Shown in pieces: positions 28,195 through 36,718 of a stretch of 64,000 nucleotides of DNA; position 1 is the first letter of the stretch; each line of letters begins with the position of its first letter. The notes under the pieces are model-generated. The model saw nothing but the letters and a program-made list of their open reading frames with translations. It was not told the origin of the DNA and searched no databases. The translations under genes were made by a program, and so were the position numbers. The stretch comes from OMPR01 sp965183835 (GTDB lineage: Bacteria > Pseudomonadota > Alphaproteobacteria > Rhodobacterales > Rhodobacteraceae). The stretch lies in NCBI GenBank assembly GCA_965183835.1, contig CBCYME010000019.1, positions 272,999-336,998 of the forward strand, given 5' to 3'.

Positions 28195-30243
28195 ATGACA
28201 ACCGATCCTCTTGTCGTCTTCACCCCATCCGGCAAACGCGGGAACTTTCCCGTCGGTACGCCGATTCTGACCGCAGCACGCCAGTTGGGCGTCGATTTGG
28301 ACTCGGTCTGTGGCGGGCGCGGAATTTGTTCCAAATGTCAGATTACTCCGTCTTACGGTGAATTCCCTAAGCACGGTGTCACCGCAACAGAAGGTGCTCT
28401 GTCGGAATGGAACGCAGTAGAACAGCGCTACGAGGATAAACGAGGGCTCAAGGCTGGGCGCCGGTTGGGGTGTCAGGCAACTGTTTTGGGCGATATCGTG
28501 ATTGATGTCCCCCCAGAAAGCCAAGTCCACCGTCAGGTGGTACGCAAAGCAGCCGCGGCGCGTGCCATTACGATGGATCCAGCCACGCGGCTGTACTTTG
28601 TCGAGGTCGAAGAGCCTGATATGCATTCTCCGACAGGAGATCTAGAACGCTTGGAACGCGCTCTCAAGGATCAATGGGACATCCCGGCGATTACCGCTGA
28701 CCTGTCTCTGATGTCAAAATTGCAGCCTGTTTTGCGCAAAGGCAAATGGCAGGTGACCGTTGCCGTCCACAAAAGCCATTTAGGCGCGACCGCAAGTGTG
28801 ATTGAAATCTGGCCGGGCCTGCACGAAGGCGGGCTTTATGGGCTGGCCATCGATTTGGGGTCCACAACCATCGCTGCCCACTTAACAGACTTGGAAACTG
28901 GCGAAGTTACCGCTTCGTCCGGATTGATGAACCCGCAGATCCGTTTTGGCGAGGATCTGATGAGCCGGGTTTCATATGCGATGATGAACCCGGGCGGCGA
29001 CAAGGAGATGACCCGTGCGGTGCGCGAGGCGATCGATGACCTGACCAAGGGCATCGCCGAAGAAGGCAACATCGATCCCAACCTGATCGTCGAAACCGTG
29101 TTTGTCTGTAACCCGGTTATGCACCATCTGCTGTTGGGTTTGGATCCCGTTGAATTGGGGCAGGCACCGTTTGCATTGGCAACATCGCAAAGCATGTCAC
29201 TGGACGCGCGCGACCTTGATTTAACGACCATGAATGACCGGGCACAAGTGTACATTCTGCCCTGTATCGCCGGTCACGTTGGGGCGGATGCTGCGGCTGT
29301 TGCGCTAAGCGAAGAACCCGGTAAATCCAAAGACTTGGTTTTGATTGTTGATGTTGGAACCAACGCTGAAATTCTACTTGGTAATACCTCTCGTGTTCTG
29401 GCATGTTCGTCTCCAACAGGGCCAGCGTTCGAGGGTGCACAGATCAGCTCTGGACAGCGCGCCGCGCCCGGCGCGATTGAACGGATTGAAATTGACCCGG
29501 CCACCAAAGAGCCACGCTTCCGTGTGATCGGGTCAGACATCTGGTCCAACGAAGACGGTTTTGATGCTGTAATCGCAACAACCGGCATCACCGGCATTTG
29601 TGGGTCAGGGATCATTGAGGCGGTCGCCGAATTGCGCATTGCGGGTCTGCTTGATCCGTCTGGTTTGCTTGGGTCTGCGGCGCAAACCGGAACGGAACGG
29701 ATGATCCCCGAGGGGCGCACCCATTCCTATTTGATCCATGACGCAACGGCCGAGGGCGGTCCACGCATCACTGTGACCCAAGGCGATATACGGGCTATTC
29801 AATTAGCGAAATCAGCGCTCTATGCTGGGGCGCGGTTGTTGATGGATGAAATGGAAGTCGACAAGGTTGATCGGGTTGTTTTGGCCGGGGCCTTTGGCGC
29901 ACATATCTCAACCAAACATGCGATGGTTTTGGGCATGATCCCCGATGCACCGCTGGAAAACGTGTCCAGCGCGGGGAATGCGGCAGGTACAGGCGCGCGG
30001 ATTGCCTTGTGTAATGTCGCAGCCCGGGTCGAGATCGAGCGTGTGGTTGGTGAGATTACCAAGGTCGAAACTGCGATTGAACCAAAGTTCCAGGAACATT
30101 TTGTTGCAGCGAATGCAATCCCACACAAAACCGACCCGTTTCCTGAGCTGTCCAAAATTGTGAACTTGCCAGACCTGACTTTCAACACAGGCGGTGAATC
30201 AGACTCCGCTTCGGGTGGACGGCGTCGTCGGCGTCGGGGCTAA
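28195..30243 (+). CDS. ASKHA-domain ferredoxin, probable reductive activator of corrinoid proteins (RACE/RamA type)
   Basis: A 682-residue protein. The N-terminal [2Fe-2S] ferredoxin has Cys39, Cys45, Cys48 and Cys93 (C-x5-C-x2-C, then GCQA). The remainder is an ASKHA/DUF4445 ATPase with IDLGSTTIAAHL, VDVGTNAEILLG and GSGIIEAVAEL. Such proteins use ATP to reduce inactive cob(II)alamin in corrinoid methyl-transfer proteins to cob(I)alamin. The MttB homolog at 12.9 kb is the likely system it serves, although no corrinoid protein is in the window. The C-terminus is an unusual arginine run. The start at 28195 excludes 42 upstream codons lacking similarity. Confidence 0.9.
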   Translation: MTTDPLVVFTPSGKRGNFPVGTPILTAARQLGVDLDSVCGGRGICSKCQITPSYGEFPKHGVTATEGALSEWNAVEQRYEDKRGLKAGRRLGCQATVLGDIVIDVPPESQVHRQVVRKAAAARAITMDPATRLYFVEVEEPDMHSPTGDLERLERALKDQWDIPAITADLSLMSKLQPVLRKGKWQVTVAVHKSHLGATASVIEIWPGLHEGGLYGLAIDLGSTTIAAHLTDLETGEVTASSGLMNPQIRFGEDLMSRVSYAMMNPGGDKEMTRAVREAIDDLTKGIAEEGNIDPNLIVETVFVCNPVMHHLLLGLDPVELGQAPFALATSQSMSLDARDLDLTTMNDRAQVYILPCIAGHVGADAAAVALSEEPGKSKDLVLIVDVGTNAEILLGNTSRVLACSSPTGPAFEGAQISSGQRAAPGAIERIEIDPATKEPRFRVIGSDIWSNEDGFDAVIATTGITGICGSGIIEAVAELRIAGLLDPSGLLGSAAQTGTERMIPEGRTHSYLIHDATAEGGPRITVTQGDIRAIQLAKSALYAGARLLMDEMEVDKVDRVVLAGAFGAHISTKHAMVLGMIPDAPLENVSSAGNAAGTGARIALCNVAARVEIERVVGEITKVETAIEPKFQEHFVAANAIPHKTDPFPELSKIVNLPDLTFNTGGESDSASGGRRRRRRG

Positions 30244-30315
30244 CGTCTTTTATCGCTTGCTTCCTGTCATCTTAACGGTGGCAGGGCAGCTGGCGAATAG
30301 TTCCAGTACAAATGC

Positions 30316-30346
30316 AAAAAGCCTGCGTAAATCACGCAGGCTTTCA
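30316..30346. terminator. terminator between corrinoid activator and DUF882 genes
   Basis: Perfect 11-bp stem AAAGCCTGCGT/ACGCAGGCTTT with a five-base loop. The minus strand continues with five T, so it is strongest for the DUF882 gene. Confidence 0.85.
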
Positions 30347-30378
30347 AATGACGGGCAGGCTATTTTAGAGAGCAGAGA

Positions 30379-30948
30379 TCAGCGACCCCATGTCCTGACA
30401 TCACCGCAGTCCATGTGGACGAAGTTAGAGCTGGAATACCGCCCCACACCGCCTGCACGGCACGAAGACGCCGCGCGTGCGATTTGACTGACTGACCGGG
30501 AAGACAACCGTAGATCAGCGGCTTTACCCTGCATATGAAGAGAATTCTTGGCGACCCCGCGTGAGCGACGACGCAACATGGCGTTGGTCTTGGGGCTGCG
30601 ATAGCCTGACAACATCATGTAGGGTTCGCTGATATCCATCAGGTTGTGTGAGGCAGCCATGATATCGATTGTGCGCAGATCAATGCCCTTGACCTGATCC
30701 GTGCGCCAGTCCCGCATGAAGTGGTTCACTTCTTTCACGGCGTCTTTGATGTATTTTCCGTCGATCCAATACACCATATCGATCCGTTCGCCGGTGCGTC
30801 CTGAATACATTCGAATGCGTCGAATGTCGCCACCCCCGCGAAGAAAGCCTGCTGCGTTGGAATAAGTAGGCGCGGCGATTACAGCTGTTGCTGCGAATGC
30901 TCCCAGTAGCGCGCGCCGGGTCATGCCCGATGAGCTAAGTTCTGTCAT
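30379..30948 (-). CDS. DUF882 (YcbK-like) peptidase M15-fold protein, Tat-exported
   Basis: A 189-residue protein with an N-terminal twin-arginine signal (TRRALLGAFAATAVIAAP) and a C-terminal M15-type domain. Candidate zinc ligands are the His and Asp in SLHMQGKAADL and the His in FVHMDCGD, with SGYRSPKTNAML before them. This fold includes D,D- and L,D-carboxypeptidases of peptidoglycan; the exact reaction of DUF882 proteins is not settled. It is divergent from an L,D-transpeptidase gene 372 bases away, a common pairing that supports a cell-wall role. Confidence 0.88.
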   Translation of the reverse strand: MTELSSSGMTRRALLGAFAATAVIAAPTYSNAAGFLRGGGDIRRIRMYSGRTGERIDMVYWIDGKYIKDAVKEVNHFMRDWRTDQVKGIDLRTIDIMAASHNLMDISEPYMMLSGYRSPKTNAMLRRRSRGVAKNSLHMQGKAADLRLSSRSVSQIARAASSCRAGGVGRYSSSNFVHMDCGDVRTWGR

Positions 30949-31320
30949 TTCTTGCGTCCGTCCCGTATGTCGTCCTGCCTGCGCCCGATGTTACGTGCGC
31001 ATTGGTTAATATCCATCCCCGGATGTGCTGTGTATGCCACAGGTCGATTCCCTCGCCAAGAAGTGTTTGCCTGAGGCTCTGATTAGGGGGAATTTTCGGC
31101 AGAAATTTGCGCAAATGCAGTTTTTTTGCCTGAAAACTGTATGAAATTTGTATGCAGGACGCCCCTTCAAATGACCGGGGCGAACGCGCCTTTCACATCT
31201 CATCTGTTTTGAATAATTCGCAACTCATGGATTTGTGAGTAGACTTTTCCCCGTGATTTTTCACAAAATGAGTTGGATATTCGACCCTTATACCTTTGCG
31301 CCCCTCCCAAGGAAGTTCCT

Positions 31321-32934
31321 ATGATTCCCCGATTCGCCCAGCCATCTGGCAAAACTTTGACAAAATACCTGAGTGTTGCCTGGTTGGTTCTGAGTGGGGT
31401 GGGGCCGGCATCGGCTCAAATCACGGCGTTTAAACAAGCCGTGGCAGAGGCCGCATCGGGTAGCGAAGGTGTTTCAGCTTTTTACCGGGACAGTGAGTAC
31501 AAGCCGATCTGGACAGGACAAGATGACCTTTCTACGGCGCGCCGTGCTGCGCTGTTTGATGCGCTGTCTTTGGCCGATTTGCACGGGCTTCCGCAGGACC
31601 GCTACAATATCGAAGCCCTGAAGGCGCAAATGGCTGGTGTCCGCTCGGTCCGGGATCTTGGACAGGTCGAGGCCGCGTTGAGCCAAATCTTTGTGACATA
31701 TGCCCGAGACCTACAAAGCGGCTTTATCAAACCGTCGACCATCGACAAAGATATTGTGCGCAAGATTACCCGGCCTGCTCCTGACGTTCTGCTGAGTGGT
31801 TTCTCAACCGCCAAGCCGTCGGCCTATTTGCGGGGATTGGCCCCTGCGTCTGCGCAATACCGGGCCTTGCTCAAAGAAAAAATCACCCTAGAAGAATTGC
31901 TAGCAACAGGTGGTTGGGGGCTTTCGGTTCCTGTTCGGAAAATGAAACGTGGGGACACAGGTCGAGACGTGGTTGCATTGCGCAATCGGCTAATCACCAT
32001 GGGGTATTTGGGGCGTACAGCGACCTCGCAATACGATTCTTCAATTCAAAAGGCCGTCGAGAGCTTTCAACAGGCGCACGGTCTTGAGGTAGACGGCGTC
32101 GCCGGAACCGGGACCATCAAAGAAATTAACAAATCTGTTGCTGATCGTCTGAAATCCGTGATTGTTGCTTTGGAACGTGAGCGGTGGTTGCCGCGCGAAC
32201 GTGGTAAACGGCATATCCTGGTAAACCAAACGGATTTCTCGGCGCAGATCGTTGATGAAGGCTATGTAACGTTCCAAACCAAATCAGTTATTGGCAAAAA
32301 CGTAGAGGGACGGCGCACCCCTGAGTTTTCTGATGTGATGGAACACATGGTCATCAACCCAAGTTGGTACGTTCCGCGGTCAATCATCACCAAAGAGTAT
32401 CTGCCAAAGCTGCGGGCCAATCCGAATGCTGTGTCTCACATCGAAATCACGGACAGCCGCGGCCGCCGGGTCAATCGGGGCGCCGTCAATTTCTCGAACT
32501 ATTCTGCAAAAACATTTCCGTTTTCGATGCGCCAGCCGCCAAGCAAACGAAACGCGCTTGGTTTGGTAAAGTTCATCTTTCCAAACAAGCACAATATCTA
32601 CTTACACGATACGCCGCAAAAACATCTCTTTGCACGAGAGGTTCGGGCCTATTCCCATGGCTGTATTCGGTTGTCTCAGCCGTTTGAATTTGCTTATGCG
32701 CTTCTCGCCCATCAGGAAGAGAACCCCAAAGACTATTTCCATAGTGTTCTAAACACAGGATCAGAAACCAAAGTCCCGCTGAAAACTCAGCTTCCTGTGC
32801 ATATTATTTACCGGACAGCCATTATCGCAAATACGGGCAAGGCTGAGTTCCGCAAGGATATCTATGGGCGGGATGCAAAAATCTGGGAGGCAATGCGCCG
32901 CGCAGGGGTGGCCCTGTCCGCCGTTCAGGGGTAA
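31321..32934 (+). CDS. L,D-transpeptidase (YcbB/LdtD-like)
   Basis: A 537-residue periplasmic protein: signal peptide (residues 1-33, ending PASAQ), a scaffold domain, a peptidoglycan-binding domain (about 205-265, MKRGDTGRDVVALRNRL), and a YkuD catalytic domain with the nucleophile cysteine in YSHGCIRL (about residues 444-451). It forms 3-3 cross-links in peptidoglycan or attaches outer-membrane proteins. AAGGAAG lies just before the ATG. lpxD follows 38 bases later, making the first gene of an envelope operon. The 372-base region upstream, shared with DUF882, is AT-rich near 31200 but shows no clear operator. Confidence 0.92.
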   Translation: MIPRFAQPSGKTLTKYLSVAWLVLSGVGPASAQITAFKQAVAEAASGSEGVSAFYRDSEYKPIWTGQDDLSTARRAALFDALSLADLHGLPQDRYNIEALKAQMAGVRSVRDLGQVEAALSQIFVTYARDLQSGFIKPSTIDKDIVRKITRPAPDVLLSGFSTAKPSAYLRGLAPASAQYRALLKEKITLEELLATGGWGLSVPVRKMKRGDTGRDVVALRNRLITMGYLGRTATSQYDSSIQKAVESFQQAHGLEVDGVAGTGTIKEINKSVADRLKSVIVALERERWLPRERGKRHILVNQTDFSAQIVDEGYVTFQTKSVIGKNVEGRRTPEFSDVMEHMVINPSWYVPRSIITKEYLPKLRANPNAVSHIEITDSRGRRVNRGAVNFSNYSAKTFPFSMRQPPSKRNALGLVKFIFPNKHNIYLHDTPQKHLFAREVRAYSHGCIRLSQPFEFAYALLAHQEENPKDYFHSVLNTGSETKVPLKTQLPVHIIYRTAIIANTGKAEFRKDIYGRDAKIWEAMRRAGVALSAVQG

Positions 32935-32972
32935 GCACGTCAGACCACCACAGTCACCTTGGGGTCTTAGGC

Positions 32973-34049
32973 ATGGAATTTACAGTGCAACACATCGCAG
33001 ACGCTCTTGGAGCCGAAGCAGCGGGAAACAAAGACCTAATTGTCTGCGGGGCTTCGGAACCCGGTGACGCGAGTGCGACAGATCTTGCGCTCGCGATGTC
33101 CCCTAAATACGGCGAGGCCCTCAGCCAAGGGCAGGCGCGTGCCGCGATCGTGTGGCCGGGTGCGGATTGGCAATCCTTTGGATTAGAAGCCGCGATTTTC
33201 ACGCCAAGACCGCGGATGGCGATGGCCGGTGTCACGCAAATGATGGATGCGGGGCATGGCGTTGCAGAGGGTGTTCACCCTGCCGCCGTTGTTGATCCGA
33301 CCGCGATCATCGAAGAGGGCGTTTCCATCGGCCCTCTAAGTGTGATCAGCGCACGGGCGCGCATTGGGGCAGGATCTGTGATCGGGGCCCATTGTTTTGT
33401 CGGGATGGATGCCACACTGGGGCAGGGCAGCTATCTTAGAGAAATGGTCAGCATTGGCGCCCGTGCGGTCATCGGCGATCGGTTTATCGCACAGCCGGGT
33501 GCACGCATCGGGGCAGACGGTTTTAGTTTCGTCACGCCAGAGGTGTCCGGGGTCGAAAACGCCCGCAAATCGCTTGGTGATCAGGGAGACGCCAAAGCGC
33601 AAAGCTGGATGCGGATTCACTCGATTGGTGCTGTCGAAATTGGCGATGACGTTGAAATTGGCGCCAATTGCACCATCGACAATGGCACCATCCGCAACAC
33701 TTATATCGGATCGGGCACCAAATTGGACAATCAGGTTCACATTGGTCACAACGTTCGCACAGGAAAAGATTGTCTCTTATGCGGTCAAACAGGTATTTCC
33801 GGGTCTGTGGAAATTGGCAACAATGTTGTTTTGGGGGGCCAGTGTGGTGTGTCTGACAACATCTTTATCGGGGACGGCGTTGTCGCTGCGGGCAGCAGTA
33901 AGATTTTGACCAACGTACCTGCGGGACGTGTCGTTATGGGATATCCTGCGGTCAAGATGGAAACACATACAGAGATTTACAAAGCACAAAGACGGTTGCC
34001 ACGTTTGCAACGTGATGTAGCTGAGCTAAAAAAGACGGTTTCCAAATAG
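32973..34049 (+). CDS. lpxD: UDP-3-O-acylglucosamine N-acyltransferase
   Basis: A 358-residue left-handed beta-helix acyltransferase of lipid A synthesis, adding the N-linked hydroxyacyl chain from acyl-ACP. The N-terminal uridine-binding domain (residues 1-100) precedes hexapeptide repeats (IGxx patterns from about 115 to 325). The catalytic histidine lies in QVHIGHNV (residues 256-259), and a helical C-terminal tail follows. In many alphaproteobacteria lpxD sits with lpxA and fabZ. Here it sits instead between an L,D-transpeptidase and a dedicated acyl carrier protein/ketoacyl synthase pair. Confidence 0.96.
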   Translation: MEFTVQHIADALGAEAAGNKDLIVCGASEPGDASATDLALAMSPKYGEALSQGQARAAIVWPGADWQSFGLEAAIFTPRPRMAMAGVTQMMDAGHGVAEGVHPAAVVDPTAIIEEGVSIGPLSVISARARIGAGSVIGAHCFVGMDATLGQGSYLREMVSIGARAVIGDRFIAQPGARIGADGFSFVTPEVSGVENARKSLGDQGDAKAQSWMRIHSIGAVEIGDDVEIGANCTIDNGTIRNTYIGSGTKLDNQVHIGHNVRTGKDCLLCGQTGISGSVEIGNNVVLGGQCGVSDNIFIGDGVVAAGSSKILTNVPAGRVVMGYPAVKMETHTEIYKAQRRLPRLQRDVAELKKTVSK

Positions 34050-34096
34050 CGGCTGAGCGATTAAATCATCCTCAGATCAACATGTAGAGGATCGTC

Positions 34097-34354
34097 ATGA
34101 GCATCAACGACCGGGTCATCGCCATCATCGCGGAGCAGGCCGTTTTGGAACCTTCCGATGTCACACACGAAAGCACTCTTGAAGATTTGGGAATCGACAG
34201 TCTGGGACTGGTAGAGAGCATATTTGCGATTGAAGAGGAATTTGATATTTCCATCCCCTTCAATGCCAATGAAACCACACAAAGCGAATTTGATCTTTCA
34301 AATGTGGCGGCTATTGTCGCAGGGATCGAAAAGCTTGTAGCGGAAAAGGTTTAA
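34097..34354 (+). CDS. specialised acyl carrier protein
   Basis: An 85-residue acyl carrier protein with phosphopantetheine attachment at Ser35 in LGIDSLGLVE and an acidic helix II (EEEFDISIPF). It differs from the usual AcpP (DSLDTVE) and is longer by several residues, with an insert-like NANETTQSEFD before the last helix. It lies 47 bases after lpxD and 13 before a ketoacyl synthase gene. The context says it carries acyl chains for an envelope lipid, probably lipid A, by analogy with rhizobial AcpXL, but it is not a close AcpXL match by eye. Confidence 0.88.
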   Translation: MSINDRVIAIIAEQAVLEPSDVTHESTLEDLGIDSLGLVESIFAIEEEFDISIPFNANETTQSEFDLSNVAAIVAGIEKLVAEKV

Positions 34355-34367
34355 CCGGCGTCATATC

Positions 34368-35576
34368 ATGAAACGCGTTGTTATAACCGGGGCCGGAACC
34401 ATAAATGCCCTGGGTCACACAGTGCCTGATACGTTGGCTGCAATGCGCGAAGGTCAGTGCGGAATCGGTGCGCTAGATTTTCGCGATGTTGACAGGCTTG
34501 CCATAAAAATCGGTGGTCAGGTTCATGGATTTGAAGTTGACGGGCGGTTCAACCGTCAGCAGATGACCCTGTATGATCGGTTCACCCAGTTCACTTTGAT
34601 CGCGGCCAAAGAAGCAATCACGCAATCTGGGATCGTGTTCAGCGGCGAAATGTCGGCTCGATCTGGAGTTGTTCTTGGGACCGCTGGTGGCGGCGTGAGC
34701 ACATGGGACGACAATTATCGGTCCGTCTACGAAGACGGCAAAAACCGTGTGCATCCGTTTGTTGTTCCAAAATTGATGAACAATGCTGCGGCCAGCCACG
34801 TGTCCATGGAATACAATCTCAAGGGGCCATCTTTTACGGTTTCTACCGCCTGTGCCTCCTCCAACCATGCCATGGCACAGGCCTTTACGATGGTTCGCAG
34901 CGGTCTGGCTCCGGCGATGATTACCGGCGGGTCTGAATCGATGTTGTGTTTTGGCGGGGTCAAAGCCTGGGAAGGGTTGCGCGTCATGTCTAAAGACGCC
35001 TGTCGCCCCTTTAGTGCCAACCGAAATGGCATGGTGCAGGGCGAAGGCGCCGGTATTTTTGTTTTCGAAGAATACGAGCATGCACGCGCCAGAGGGGCCG
35101 AAATCCTGTGCGAAGTGGCAGGGTTTGCCATGTCGTCAGATGCCACAGATATCGTGATGCCCTCGAAACAGGGCGCGGCACGGGCCATGGCCGGCGCCCT
35201 CTCAGACGCACGGATCAATGCCCAAGACGTGGGCTATATCAATGCCCACGGAACAGGCACGGCGGCCAACGACAAAACGGAATGTGCGGCGGTGGCTGAC
35301 GTATTTGGCCCCCATGCAGATAACCTTATGATCTCTTCAACCAAATCAATGCATGGGCATCTAATCGGCGGAACCGGGGCTGTCGAGCTTTTGGCCTGCA
35401 TCATGGCTCTGCGGGACGGCGTGATTGCCCCTACAATTGGGTATGAAGAGGCAGATCCCGAATGCGCGCTGGACGTTGTGCCGAACGAGGCCCGCGATGC
35501 CGATGTGGACGTTGTTCTGAGCAATGCGTTTGCGTTTGGCGGTCTCAATGCCGTGCTCGCCTTGCGCAAAATCTGA
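34368..35576 (+). CDS. beta-ketoacyl-ACP synthase, FabF-like
   Basis: A 402-residue thiolase-fold condensing enzyme with the Cys-His-His triad: Cys162 (VSTACASS), His294 (NAHGTGT) and His331 (KSMHGHLIG). It extends acyl chains by two carbons using malonyl-ACP. It is the last gene of the L,D-transpeptidase-lpxD-ACP cluster, 13 bases after the ACP gene, so it probably works with that ACP and not the housekeeping one. The cell's main FabF would be elsewhere. A strong terminator follows. Confidence 0.93.
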   Translation: MKRVVITGAGTINALGHTVPDTLAAMREGQCGIGALDFRDVDRLAIKIGGQVHGFEVDGRFNRQQMTLYDRFTQFTLIAAKEAITQSGIVFSGEMSARSGVVLGTAGGGVSTWDDNYRSVYEDGKNRVHPFVVPKLMNNAAASHVSMEYNLKGPSFTVSTACASSNHAMAQAFTMVRSGLAPAMITGGSESMLCFGGVKAWEGLRVMSKDACRPFSANRNGMVQGEGAGIFVFEEYEHARARGAEILCEVAGFAMSSDATDIVMPSKQGAARAMAGALSDARINAQDVGYINAHGTGTAANDKTECAAVADVFGPHADNLMISSTKSMHGHLIGGTGAVELLACIMALRDGVIAPTIGYEEADPECALDVVPNEARDADVDVVLSNAFAFGGLNAVLALRKI

Positions 35577-35596
35577 AATTTGGAACGCCTTAAAAA

Positions 35597-35633
35597 GGAA
35601 AAGCCGACCCTCTGGAAAGAGTCGGCTTTTTTA
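35597..35633. terminator. terminator after the ketoacyl synthase gene
   Basis: Stem AAAAGCCGAC-CCT/AGA-GTCGGCTTTT with one mismatch, then TT; A-rich on the other side, so it can also stop the convergent ialB transcript. Confidence 0.85.
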
Positions 35634-35654
35634 CTTTAGGTCACGATGTCGAAC

Positions 35655-36263
35655 TCAGTTGGTGACAACATCAACAATGTCATAGCCTGCAGTGAACCCT
35701 TTCAGCGACATTGTCAGTTCAATGATCTGATCAGGTGCGGGGGCGGGAACCAAAGAAATCTTGGCCTCGGCCCCTTTCTTTAGTGCATCGATGTCTGCCT
35801 GCGTCAGGCCAATCTGCGCGACACAGCCGATGGGGTTACAGAACGAGTAATTGTATCTCTTGCCCGGAGCGCCATCGACTGAAATTGTCAATTGTGCTGG
35901 CAGCAGGGTTTCGAGCGGCACGACGATTGTCGCGCCCGCAACTGCGGCTTGACCTGCCTCTAGGCGAAATAACGAAAACTCGGCCATTGGATTGTTTGCC
36001 GGGTCTGTCAAAACTTGCAACAAGGAGCAAGGATCCGTTTCTGCTTCGGTTTTAACGCAGGCCAAATCCCATGAACCAAAAGTTTCTTTGGAATACCGCT
36101 GCCCCAACGCAGGGCCTTCGGACACCGGTTGACCAAGATCGAGAACCTCTTCAACTGGTTTCGCGTCTTGGGTTTCAGGCGTAGTTGTATCTTGGGCCGT
36201 TACACCCACTGTCATTGTCAACAGCGCTAGCGCGCTCACCGCGGAGAGTCGTGTAATGTTCAT
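35655..36263 (-). CDS. invasion-associated locus B (IalB) family protein
   Basis: A 202-residue exported protein with a signal peptide (VSALALLTMTVGVTAQD) and the IalB core: FGSWDLACVKTEAETDPCSLLQ, split by me near residue 70, then CNPIGCVAQIGL. Two cysteine pairs probably form disulphides in the periplasm. The Bartonella founder protein affects erythrocyte invasion, but free-living alphaproteobacteria carry many copies with unknown, likely envelope-related, roles. The ATG at 36263 (MNITRLS) is preferred over one four codons upstream. Confidence 0.88.
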   Translation of the reverse strand: MNITRLSAVSALALLTMTVGVTAQDTTTPETQDAKPVEEVLDLGQPVSEGPALGQRYSKETFGSWDLACVKTEAETDPCSLLQVLTDPANNPMAEFSLFRLEAGQAAVAGATIVVPLETLLPAQLTISVDGAPGKRYNYSFCNPIGCVAQIGLTQADIDALKKGAEAKISLVPAPAPDQIIELTMSLKGFTAGYDIVDVVTN

Positions 36264-36387
36264 CTGGTGCCTCATTCATCGAAACTGCTTGAAATTCGTC
36301 TAGCATGGCCGGGTTCTAGTGTCAGTCTCAATTGAGGGACGTAACCGGGAATTGACGAAAAATCGCTGATCTGATCGCTCAGGAACC

Positions 36388-36490
36388 CAAAGAAAAAGGA
36401 GACCGCATATCGATCTCCTTTTTCCTTGTTTTTCTCCCCGTCGGACTGGCCGACTTAGTTATTGAGCGGAGGTTACGAAAGGGGGAGAGA
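36388..36490 (-). ncRNA. candidate structured small RNA (proximal)
   Basis: On the minus strand, a nested fold (outer stem TCTCCCC/GGGGAGA at 36433-36439 and 36482-36488, inner hairpin GTCGG/CCGAC at 36440-36454) is followed by a terminator stem AAAAAGGAGA/TCTCCTTTTT (36393-36423) with a T-rich end. An exposed CCTCC lies at 36468-36472 and is complementary to a Shine-Dalgarno. No gene occupies the stretch. The terminator also works on the plus strand, so direction is not certain. Confidence 0.35.
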
Positions 36491-36562
36491 ACGGTCAACA
36501 GCTAACAGAAAATTTTGTGACAAGATTTTTGAATGCATGAAAACCGTTATGCTTGTTTGCTA

Positions 36563-36665
36563 TGAAAAAGGCCGTGCCCAAGGGCACGGCTAGTCTAACA
36601 GGGAGGAAAATGTCCCCGACCAGAAAACGAAAATGGGCGGGAACAGAAAGAACTATCGCAGCCAA
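36563..36665 (-). ncRNA. candidate small RNA with anti-Shine-Dalgarno motif (distal)
   Basis: The minus strand has a 9-bp GCCGTGCCC/GGGCACGGC hairpin (36571-36590) directly followed by CTTTTTC, a classic terminator, but no gene ends there. Upstream on that strand is TTTTCCTCCCTG with CCTCC at 36602-36606. A weak promoter (TTGTAT, 16 bases, TACAAA) would start transcription near 36665, giving about 100 nt. Start position and existence are inferred. The 36264-36718 gap holds only this and the neighbouring candidate. Confidence 0.4.
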
Positions 36666-36718
36666 AGGTTAACTTTGTATGGTTGGCATAGAACGATACA
36701 ATTTGAGGCAATAACTCC

